Source: CAUZRD01 sp963582255 (lineage in GTDB: Bacteria > Pseudomonadota > Alphaproteobacteria > Rhizobiales > TMED25). From it: DNA of 13,269 bases. The position numbers and the translations under genes were made by a program. The notes below the pieces were generated by a model, which was given only the letters and a program-made list of their open reading frames with translations, searched no databases and had not been told where the DNA came from. The stretch covers positions 1 to 13,269 of the forward strand of contig CAUZRD010000046.1 of the NCBI GenBank assembly GCA_963582255.1, read 5' to 3'. This document shows, one piece after another, positions 1 to 5,987 of this stretch (its first letter is position 1; each line of letters starts with the position of its first letter).

Positions 1-77
1 AGCCTTACGCAAAGAACAAGCCCTTTGTGGCCGACAAGCCTTACGCAAAGAACAAGCCCTTTGTGGCCGACAAGCCT
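1..77 (+). repeat. Perfect 36-bp tandem duplication, in frame
   Basis: Bases 1-36 and 37-72 are identical, and five more bases (73-77) continue the unit before the sequence diverges. The period is a multiple of three, so each copy adds 12 residues (KPYAKNKPFVAD) to the basic tail of the first gene. The array may extend upstream of the window. Confidence 0.95.
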
Positions 78-521
78 AAAGAAGTGAACATCAGTTCAGA
101 GCGGAAAGATAACCGGCTGCAGGATGATGTTCTCGACAAGGTGTACACGAAAAAAAAGTACAACGCGGGGGATCGCCCTGTCGAACGGGCCAAGCCGAAA
201 CAAAAAGTTTTTAAAAGTTACCGGCAACCATATACAGAGCTCGCTCCAAGTGAAGACGGAGTGGGGACAAAAGAAAGACTTGAACAAGATAATGCCGATA
301 AGCAGAAGGCTGCGCCCCATCGCGCCTCGACTCGCAAGCTGCATCTGAGGTCAGATGATAATACCGAGCCCGGCAAGAAAGGCGGCTTTAAATTTGCCCG
401 CCGAAACGCCACAAAAGACGACTCGTCGGAAAAAAACGGTAACAATCCTGTGAAGAAGAAAAAACCAAAGAAGCCAAAGAAACCAAAGAAAACAAAGAAA
501 CCAAAGACACCAAACCCTTAG
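1..521 (+). CDS. C-terminal lysine-rich tail of a probable RNA-binding protein (5' partial)
   Basis: The reading frame is open from the first base to TAG at 519-521, so the gene starts outside the window. A GTG at 27 exists but lies inside a repeat unit and is unlikely to be the true start. The visible 172 or so residues are almost entirely low-complexity and very basic: two copies of a 12-residue unit (KPYAKNKPFVAD), then a polar disordered stretch, then a KKP-repeat tail ending KTPNP. No folded domain is visible. Tails of this kind occur at the C-terminus of proteobacterial DEAD-box RNA helicases (RhlE type) and RluB-type pseudouridine synthases, where they are thought to bind RNA. That assignment is inference from composition only. 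The next gene starts 60 bp downstream on the same strand. The catalytic domain, if present, is upstream of this window. Confidence 0.6.
   Translation, partial: PYAKNKPFVADKPYAKNKPFVADKPKEVNISSERKDNRLQDDVLDKVYTKKKYNAGDRPVERAKPKQKVFKSYRQPYTELAPSEDGVGTKERLEQDNADKQKAAPHRASTRKLHLRSDDNTEPGKKGGFKFARRNATKDDSSEKNGNNPVKKKKPKKPKKPKKTKKPKTPNP
459..512 (+). repeat. 9-bp imperfect tandem repeats encoding KKP units
   Basis: Five or six near-identical 9-bp units of the type AAGAARCCA encode successive Lys-Lys-Pro (once Lys-Lys-Thr) triplets at the extreme C-terminus of the first gene. The array is in frame and probably varies by slippage. The lysine density suits nucleic-acid binding, which is inference. 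Confidence 0.85.
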
Positions 522-581
522 GGCAGGGGCCACACAGCCAGACGCTCAGTCGTTGATCAGCTTCCAGAGCATTTTTCGACC

Positions 582-1754
582 ATGCAAGAATTCGACATCA
601 TCATTATCGGCGCCGGTGCGGCTGGTCTAATGTGCGCCGGCAAAGCTAGCAAACGCGGCCGTCGCGTACTGCTGCTCGAAAGCTCAGAACTAGTTGGGCA
701 AAAAATTCGCATATCCGGCGGAGGGCGGGCCAACTTTACCAACCTGCACACCAAACCTGAAAATTTCCTATCGGATAATCCAAGGTTTTGCGTTTCAGCC
801 CTTAGCCGTTACACCCAGCATGATTTTATCAGCTTGGTCGAACAGCACGGCATCGCCTATCACGAGCGCCAACACGGACAATTGTTCTGCGATGACTCAG
901 CGCAGCAGATTGTTGATTTTCTCGTTGCCGAAGCGCACGGCGTAACTATTCAGACCGCAATCAAAGTAACGAGGATTGACAAGTCTGAGTCTGGCTTCAC
1001 GGTTGATAGCAATCATGGCCACTTCTCCGCGCCGTCGCTGGTACTCGCCACCGGAGGTCCATCCATTCCTAAGATGGGGGCAACGGGTTTTGCCTACACC
1101 ATTGCCCGCCAGTTCGGTCTGACGGTGATCGAGCCGCGTCCGGGTCTTGTACCGCTAACCTTCAACACCAAAACCATGGCCAAACTTGAAGGCCTTTCCG
1201 GTATGTCCCTCGACGCCCGCGCCACCCTGGGTAAAGCACAATTCCAGGAAGCGTTGCTGTTTACCCACCGAGGCTTGAGTGGCCCGGTAATTCTGCAGAT
1301 TTCATCCTATTGGCACCCTGGAGACACAATCGTCCTGGACCTGCTGCCCGGCATTGATGCCTTCAAAATTCTGAAAATGGCCAAAACATGCGAACCGCGC
1401 AAAGCCGTCAGCACCGTCGTTGCTCAACACCTGCCCAAACGGCTGGCGCACCGGTTGGTCGATTTGACCAGCGGCGACAGCCGGCTCGCTGACGTGCCTG
1501 ATAAAGCACTGCGTCGTCTGGGCGATCACATTAATGCCTGGTCCATCACACCACATGGATCAGAAGGTATGCGAATGGCGGAAGTCACCATCGGCGGCGT
1601 CGATACTCGCGCTCTTTCATCGCAAACCATGGAAGTACGTTCAGTTCCAGGCCTTTATTTTATTGGCGAAGCTGTCGATGTCACGGGCCATCTTGGTGGC
1701 TTCAACTTCCAATGGGCATGGGCGTCGGGTCATGCCTGCGGCCAAGTGGTGTAA
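582..1754 (+). CDS. HI0933/BaiN-type FAD-dependent oxidoreductase
   Basis: This is a complete 390-residue flavoprotein of the HI0933 (YhiN/BaiN, 'aminoacetone oxidase family') group, close to the usual family length. The N-terminus has a beta-strand and the dinucleotide-binding GAGAAG loop at residues 10-15, ending in an acidic residue after the second strand (VLLLE), which fits FAD ribose binding. The family glycine-rich motif appears as GGGRANFTN (46-54). The C-terminal FAD motif GEAVDVTGHLGGFN is at 362-375, preceded by TIGGVDT (336-342). Family members are cytosolic; a few relatives reduce bile-acid intermediates, but the physiological substrate of most is unknown, so no reaction is claimed. 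The usual Cys of GGGRCN is Ala here. No strong Shine-Dalgarno sequence precedes the ATG. The start is chosen because the FAD-binding strand begins only a few residues after it. It is possibly co-transcribed with the gene upstream. Confidence 0.92.
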   Translation: MQEFDIIIIGAGAAGLMCAGKASKRGRRVLLLESSELVGQKIRISGGGRANFTNLHTKPENFLSDNPRFCVSALSRYTQHDFISLVEQHGIAYHERQHGQLFCDDSAQQIVDFLVAEAHGVTIQTAIKVTRIDKSESGFTVDSNHGHFSAPSLVLATGGPSIPKMGATGFAYTIARQFGLTVIEPRPGLVPLTFNTKTMAKLEGLSGMSLDARATLGKAQFQEALLFTHRGLSGPVILQISSYWHPGDTIVLDLLPGIDAFKILKMAKTCEPRKAVSTVVAQHLPKRLAHRLVDLTSGDSRLADVPDKALRRLGDHINAWSITPHGSEGMRMAEVTIGGVDTRALSSQTMEVRSVPGLYFIGEAVDVTGHLGGFNFQWAWASGHACGQVV

Positions 1755-1905
1755 GTGAGATAGGATGTCATTGGGTATCTCTGGACCACAGATCAAGTTC
1801 AGGCAGCTTAGTGAAGAGAGTGGAATAGTAGCGAGAATTAGTCTACCGGAATGTGGGGCATGCGCAGATCCAATTATTGTTGCGATGCCTCTGCAACTGA
1901 TTGTT

Positions 1906-1914
1906 TGTTATACG
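1906..1914 (+). promoter_or_regulatory. Possible extended -10 promoter element for the glutaredoxin-like gene
   Basis: The sequence TG-T-TATACG resembles an extended -10 element and lies 27 bp before the preferred ATG at 1942. No matching -35 hexamer is seen about 17 bp upstream. If real, transcription would start near 1921, which would exclude the longer reading frame beginning at 1765. This is a weak pattern match. Confidence 0.22.
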
Positions 1915-1941
1915 GTGGTACAGATGGGGGCGAATGTGAAA

Positions 1942-2319
1942 ATGAAGTTTATTAGATTTGTACTTGGTAGAATTATACTTCTGGCAGATTTTCTTACGAG
2001 ACCTAGGCCACTAATCCGTAGTCAAGAAGAGCAGACTAGGGTTGATATGGCAATATCAGGAATGGCTCTTTATCAATTCAATGCATGCCCTTTTTGTGTA
2101 AAAGTTAGGCGATACTTACGAAAACACTCCTTAAGTATTGAGTTAAGGGATGCTAAGAACAACATTGATATCAAGAGTGAATTAATTCTAGAGGGCGGGA
2201 AACATAAAGTTCCTTGTCTGCGTATTGAGAGTGATACCCAAAATGTTCAATGGTTATATTCGTCTGACGAAATTTGTGCATTCTTAGATTCGGAATTGGA
2301 TCGATTGAAAATTGTCTAG
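1942..2319 (+). CDS. Membrane-anchored glutaredoxin-like protein (CPFC)
   Basis: This is a 125-residue thioredoxin-fold protein. The active-site motif CPFC is at residues 49-52, directly after strand ALYQFNA, and the cis-proline region is KVPCLRIE (Pro about 91). An adjacent WLYSSDEICAFL helix resembles the glutathione-transferase N-terminal/glutaredoxin family. Residues 1-19 form a hydrophobic or amphipathic helix that may tether it to the inner membrane. It probably performs thiol-disulfide or glutathione-linked exchange; the substrate is unknown. The frame is open from ATG 1765, but the extra 59 residues look unlike the family. The ATG at 1942 gives the expected length and MKFIR... start, with a G-run at 1926-1930 as a weak ribosome site. 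I recall this family mainly from Gammaproteobacteria. Its low GC (about 37-40% by eye) contrasts with the preceding gene, which suggests transfer. The gene stands alone. Confidence 0.85.
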   Translation: MKFIRFVLGRIILLADFLTRPRPLIRSQEEQTRVDMAISGMALYQFNACPFCVKVRRYLRKHSLSIELRDAKNNIDIKSELILEGGKHKVPCLRIESDTQNVQWLYSSDEICAFLDSELDRLKIV

Positions 2320-2392
2320 CTTTGGTGTGCTAGGAAAAACGAGGGCAGATAACAATAAAATTGGTGCAGCCATCGATATGGCATATGGATGA

Positions 2393-2506
2393 ATGGCAAA
2401 AAATCATGCCACTCATTATAGTTTCCATTTAAATCCAGAAGAATTTACAAGAGGTCTAATTTACGGGGGATTTATATCCCAGCGCTTGAAACCACCTCCT
2501 TGCTGA
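2393..2506 (+). pseudogene. Short coding-like fragment, 37 codons
   Basis: ATG at 2393 opens a 37-codon frame (begins MAKNHATHYSFHLNPEEF, ends at TGA 2504-2506). The same frame is open upstream from about 2339, interrupted only by the TGA at 2390-2392, so it could be the remains of a longer gene. No family was recognised. It could equally be a chance frame or a small protein gene. Confidence 0.2.
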
Positions 2507-2646
2507 CACAATTAATCATCGTTGAATGATGTAGATCAGCGGTATTCTTTTCTTTCGATCTCTAAGATTCTCATAAAACTACTTTTAGTATTCGGTTCTC
2601 TCTACCCACACTCCCATTTCACGATCATCTATGCTATTATTTCATT

Positions 2647-2769
2647 ATGAAACGATCACCACCTATTCTGTCACTATTTTTAATTCTTTCTAGATGCCTA
2701 ACTCCGTTAGAGATAAAGTCGGCACAGTGGGTAATGGTTGAACAAGATCATCAAAGTATGGGGCCTTAA
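2647..2769 (+). CDS. Possible small exported peptide or relic, 40 aa
   Basis: ATG 2647 to TAA 2767-2769 encodes 40 residues. It has a basic start (MKR), a hydrophobic run (ILSLFLILS) and a cysteine at position 17, loosely like a signal peptide or lipoprotein leader, although an Arg stands before the Cys where a small residue is expected. No ribosome binding site is obvious. It may be the degraded 5' end of a former lipoprotein gene. No family was recognised. Confidence 0.2.
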   Translation: MKRSPPILSLFLILSRCLTPLEIKSAQWVMVEQDHQSMGP

Positions 2770-2834
2770 TTGGGTATCGATAGCTACTGACAGTATGGAA
2801 AATTAGCCCTACAACAACGAGTAATTAAGTAGAA

Positions 2835-2858
2835 AAATGACGAAAAACAAAGTCATTT
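2835..2858 (+). other. Perfect 7-bp inverted repeat, A-rich loop
   Basis: AAATGAC (2835-2841) and GTCATTT (2852-2858) are perfect complements around a 10-base A-rich loop. The stem is AT-rich and no T-run follows, so it is a weak terminator candidate and could be an operator-like palindrome or chance. Confidence 0.25.
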
Positions 2859-2863
2859 ATTAA

Positions 2864-2997
2864 TGGGACTTGTCAGGAATATTTCCACATGCGGACTTTC
2901 TGGAGCAGCTTGTTGATGACCCTAAGGCTCATATCACCATATAGACGATCGAATGATTGCCATGATTAGGAGAAATTTTGTTTACAAAGCAAAGTGA
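2864..2997 (+). pseudogene. Frameshifted coding-like remnant
   Basis: One frame is open from 2864 to the TAG at 2942-2944 and reads like real protein (FPHADFLEQLVDDPKAHI). A second frame then continues from 2941 to the TGA at 2995-2997 (IDDRMIAMIRRNFVYKAK). Joining them needs a single frame change near 2941. This pattern suits the decayed end of a former gene. I do not recognise the family, and chance cannot be excluded. Confidence 0.2.
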
Positions 2998-3029
2998 AAG
3001 CTAGAATCCTTACCAAACCGGGTGATTGA

Positions 3030-5108
3030 GTGAAATTTATTAAGGGTATGAATTTTGGCTCCGAATTTGGGGCAGCGCTTTTTATCTGTATCATATTTGT
3101 GATGCCGGTAGCTGCACAAAGCAGCGATGAGTTGTTTGCGCAGGCTGAAAATGCGCTTAGCTCTAATAATTCTGCAAAGGCGTCAGAGCTTTATGGCAAA
3201 GCAATCCGCTCTGGCCGCCTTGATAAGCCAAAACTTTCGCAAGCTTTTCTTCAACGTGGCAGATCCTATAAGGATTCGGGATCTCACGCCCGGGCGGTTG
3301 CTGATTTCACGAATGCGTTATGGCTTGATTCTCTAAGTATAGAGGATCAGGCGCGCGCCTATAGCTGGCGAGCGGCATCTCGAGGAGCACTTGGCCAGGG
3401 CTCACTTTCCCTAGATGATTTTGCCAAAGCGAAGAGCCTTGATCCTCTTATGACCGCAACATCTTCGGGTATACGTTCTGGTCAGAGCGCGTCCGCTTCC
3501 GCGCCGCAAATTAGTTCAGGTCAATCGCAAGACCTCTTTGATAGGCTGCTTTCTGCGAGTTCTACACGCAAAAAACCAGAGCGGACGGCCGGGCAAGCCG
3601 TTTTTAACACTCGTAAATTGTCCCGTAGGCAAGAAGCCACAGTTGAAAGCCAACCGCAGACCTCTAGCCCGACTGTGATTGATATTATCGAAGGTTATAG
3701 CTCGGACGTAATGATAGATTGGTTCGGTGATGGCGAGAGTGCTGGACAGCAGGCAGTGACAGTGAATTCCGAACAGACCAATAATAAAACCATTCACCAG
3801 TCCAATATGGTTTCAGATAAGCCTGTTAAAAAACCAGGAAGAGTGCCGGCCATGCGCTCTGAGGAACCAGGTCTAATTCAAGTTCCTGGCTTGAATGCGA
3901 AATTTTCCCGAGAAGATTCAAATCAGAAATCAGAATATCAAGCGGGCGTCGTTGAATCACCTTTTGGATCATCAGCTCGCGGGGAAGTGAAATCCGCGCC
4001 TAGCGTGACACCAGAAACCATCTCTTACTCAGAATCGCGTGTTGCCAGTGCGCCACCATGGACACTGGGAGCTGACAATCTTTCCTCGAGTGAGGAGCGT
4101 AAAGTTATGCCGCCGATTCCGCGTGTACCTGAACGTAATGGTATGACGAATCGTGACAGACTTTCTTCTAGTCAACCGGAACAGAAATCTCAGAGTGGAT
4201 CGGTCAACTGGGCGGCCGTGGAGGGTTTATGGGAATCGGTTTCTGATGGACTGACGCCAACTGCACCGACTGGGCAAATTCCCACTGACGATTTTATTGA
4301 TAGTGTGACTAGACCCATTCGCAATGTTCCGATGTTGAAAGATGCGGCTGCTATCAGAACCCGTGCTCGTACAATTCCAGCACCAAAGCGAACGGTTCAA
4401 GTAGCACCACAAGCTCCTTCCTTACCTCAAGTTGGGTCGGTGGCTGAGCTACCTTTGGGCGACGTGGCCTCGCTCGACTGGGAAGATGCAACTAGTGTTC
4501 AGGTTGTCTTACCATCAGCACCAGTGGCACAACCAGTTGCTCAGGTGTCAGCTCTTGCCGTAAAGCCTGTCGCTCGATCAAACTGGGTTTCACCATCGAA
4601 GTCCGCCAGGCTGGATATCCCGGCGCCGAGGCGTCAGACACTTGTGCCAGCACCAGTGCGCACTATTCAGCCGACCGTAGCTAAACCTTCACAGGACAGT
4701 GAGACGATAGCTTCTCGTGTCTACAAAGCGGCCAGTCGAGTCTTTCCGGATAAGGTTGAGAAAAAATCTAAGTTAGTGCCATCACGTTCTGCAACAAATG
4801 TCCGTAAGGTAGGGTCCTCGTCCTCAACTCTAGCTTCGACCGTAAATTATTCTGCAAATGGGCGTTATGCGGTTCAAATCGTTTCCCAGCGAACGCGTAA
4901 AGAAGCCGAAGCGTCAGCCGCAATGCTTTCCAAACGACATCAGGACCTCCTGGGCAATATTGATCCTTTTATCGTCCGTGCCGATATTCCTGGAAAGGGA
5001 ACCTATTACCGTGTGCGGATTGGTCCTTATGCGGAGAACCAGTCGGCGAGCACCATGTGCCAGAAACTAAAGGGGCGTGGGACCGACTGTTTTGCTGTCA
5101 AGCTTTAG
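3030..5108 (+). CDS. Exported TPR and SPOR-domain cell-envelope protein
   Basis: This 692-residue protein has three parts. A Sec signal peptide covers residues 1-30: positive n-region MKFIKG, hydrophobic core, and likely cleavage after VAA or VAAQ. Residues 33-140 form about three TPR helices (protein interaction). Residues about 613-692 are a SPOR domain beginning YAVQIVSQ and containing YYRVRIGPY; SPOR domains bind peptidoglycan strands stripped of stem peptides. The middle of about 470 residues is rich in Ser, Pro, Ala, Val and Gln, lacks a recognisable fold and is probably a disordered periplasmic spacer. The GTG at 3030 is preferred over ATG 3048 because it supplies the positive charges of the signal peptide and has CGGG about 8 bp upstream. 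It probably acts in the periplasm at the wall or division site; the exact role is unknown. A 114-bp gap separates it from the DUF502 gene. Confidence 0.87.
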   Translation: MKFIKGMNFGSEFGAALFICIIFVMPVAAQSSDELFAQAENALSSNNSAKASELYGKAIRSGRLDKPKLSQAFLQRGRSYKDSGSHARAVADFTNALWLDSLSIEDQARAYSWRAASRGALGQGSLSLDDFAKAKSLDPLMTATSSGIRSGQSASASAPQISSGQSQDLFDRLLSASSTRKKPERTAGQAVFNTRKLSRRQEATVESQPQTSSPTVIDIIEGYSSDVMIDWFGDGESAGQQAVTVNSEQTNNKTIHQSNMVSDKPVKKPGRVPAMRSEEPGLIQVPGLNAKFSREDSNQKSEYQAGVVESPFGSSARGEVKSAPSVTPETISYSESRVASAPPWTLGADNLSSSEERKVMPPIPRVPERNGMTNRDRLSSSQPEQKSQSGSVNWAAVEGLWESVSDGLTPTAPTGQIPTDDFIDSVTRPIRNVPMLKDAAAIRTRARTIPAPKRTVQVAPQAPSLPQVGSVAELPLGDVASLDWEDATSVQVVLPSAPVAQPVAQVSALAVKPVARSNWVSPSKSARLDIPAPRRQTLVPAPVRTIQPTVAKPSQDSETIASRVYKAASRVFPDKVEKKSKLVPSRSATNVRKVGSSSSTLASTVNYSANGRYAVQIVSQRTRKEAEASAAMLSKRHQDLLGNIDPFIVRADIPGKGTYYRVRIGPYAENQSASTMCQKLKGRGTDCFAVKL

Positions 5109-5131
5109 GCTTGGAAGACAGCATTTTATTG

Positions 5132-5192
5132 TGCCACTTGCTTGATGGACATTCGTTGCCAATCAAGTTGATGCTAGGCTTTCTAAGTGGCA
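5132..5192 (+). other. Nested inverted repeats between the SPOR and DUF502 genes
   Basis: The outer arms TGCCACTT (5132-5139) and AAGTGGCA (5185-5192) are perfect 8-bp complements. Inside them, CTTGATGG (5141-5148) pairs with CCAATCAAG (5159-5167) apart from one bulged A, around a 10-base loop. The transcript could fold into a two-level hairpin ending about 20 bases before the DUF502 ribosome site. No T-run follows. It could be an attenuator, an RNA processing or stability element, or a weak terminator. Confidence 0.4.
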
Positions 5193-5211
5193 TGGCCTGA
5201 GCTTGATCCGT

Positions 5212-5215
5212 GGAG
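5212..5215 (+). promoter_or_regulatory. Ribosome binding site fixing the DUF502 start
   Basis: GGAG lies seven bases before ATG 5223. The in-frame GTG at 5187 has no comparable site and falls in the right arm of the inverted repeat, so the shorter protein is favoured. Confidence 0.6.
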
Positions 5216-5222
5216 ATTGAAG

Positions 5223-5987
5223 ATGAATGATCTTGATGAAGAGATCGAAAACTCAAAGCCGCTATTTGAACAACTGCGTAGCGTAGTCGATACTACGACG
5301 ACACGCCGTCGGACAACTGTTGGATCCAGAATTCGATCTTATTTTCTGACTGGTCTGGTTATAGCAGCACCAATTTCAATTACCATTTATGTTACTTGGT
5401 GGTTTATTAGGTTTGTCGATGCTTGGTTCAAGCCGTTGTTACCAGCAAAATACAATCCAGATACTTATTTGCCGATTGCTATCCCCGGTGTCGGATTGGT
5501 GTTGGCACTACTTTTCCTTACGATCCTTGGCGCGCTTGCTGCGAATCTATTCGGACGCACGGTTGTCAGATATGGTGAGCGGTTACTAGATCAGATGCCT
5601 GTAGTACGTAATGTTTATCACGCTTTAAAGCAGATTTTTGAGACGGTACTTAGTCAGAGCAATCAATCATTTCGACAAGTTGGACTTATCGAGTATCCGC
5701 GCAAAGGGCTGTGGGCTGTTGTTTTTATATCGACAGATACAACCGGAGAGATAGGTAACAAAGCTGCGAACGGGACAGAGAAAATGAGCGTGTTTCTTCC
5801 GACAACACCAAATCCAACATCTGGATTTCTTTTATTTGTACCGCGCCGCGATATTACAATCCTAGATATGTCGGTTGAGGACGCTGCTAAGCTAGTTATC
5901 TCTGCGGGACTAGTAACACCAAGTAAGATAAGTGAGGGAAGCGAGAGGGAGACGATACAGAGTGGTATGAGCAATGACAGTGATTAG
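5223..5987 (+). CDS. DUF502 family inner-membrane protein
   Basis: This 254-residue protein has a basic cytosolic N-terminal segment (TTTTRRRTTVGSRIR), then two transmembrane helices at about 41-66 and 86-110. A conserved soluble part follows: PVVRNVYHALKQIFETVL (126-143), GLIEYPRKGLWAVVFIS and FLPTTPNPTSGF (191-202). This is the signature of DUF502 proteins. Their molecular role is not established, though a plant relative (COV1) affects vascular patterning and trafficking. The C-terminal tail after about 233 is polar and probably disordered. Starting at GTG 5187 would add 12 residues. The gene ends inside the last codons of recG on the other strand (overlap 5984-5987). DUF502 next to recG is a recurrent alphaproteobacterial arrangement, which says little about function. 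Confidence 0.9.
   Translation: MNDLDEEIENSKPLFEQLRSVVDTTTTRRRTTVGSRIRSYFLTGLVIAAPISITIYVTWWFIRFVDAWFKPLLPAKYNPDTYLPIAIPGVGLVLALLFLTILGALAANLFGRTVVRYGERLLDQMPVVRNVYHALKQIFETVLSQSNQSFRQVGLIEYPRKGLWAVVFISTDTTGEIGNKAANGTEKMSVFLPTTPNPTSGFLLFVPRRDITILDMSVEDAAKLVISAGLVTPSKISEGSERETIQSGMSNDSD

Larger units (their letters stand above)
2320..3029 (+). other. AT-rich intergenic region with decayed coding-like fragments
   Basis: About 710 bp separate the glutaredoxin-like gene from the SPOR gene and hold no open frame of 60 codons or more on either strand. The composition is clearly AT-richer than the flanks. Short stretches translate into plausible protein sequence but are broken by stops or frame changes (listed separately at 2393, 2647 and 2864). 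No tRNA, transposase motif or insertion-sequence ends were recognised. The region most likely holds gene remnants plus the promoter of the gene at 3030. Confidence 0.6.

Noticed and set aside
1..77. CRISPR or other spacer-type array
   Set aside because: The copies are directly abutting with no spacers and are in frame with the coding sequence.
96..445. Minus-strand and alternative-frame open frames over the first gene
   Set aside because: They mirror the low-complexity lysine-rich tail, and the hydrophobic runs are antisense of Lys codons.
1757..1781. Inverted repeat GAGATA/TATCTC just after the flavoprotein gene, as a terminator
   Set aside because: Only six base pairs with a 13-base loop and no T-run.
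2320..3029. Insertion sequence or tRNA-associated integration site
   Set aside because: No transposase motif, terminal inverted repeats, target duplication or tRNA cloverleaf could be recognised.
1942..3045. Similar starts of the glutaredoxin-like gene (MKFIR) and SPOR gene (MKFIK), as a duplicated insertion boundary
   Set aside because: Only about 14 bp align, with several mismatches and no similarity beyond; MK-hydrophobic starts are common.
3516..3797. 93-codon frame on the minus strand inside the SPOR gene
   Set aside because: It lies opposite a gene with signal peptide, TPR and SPOR domains, and shows no family features of its own.
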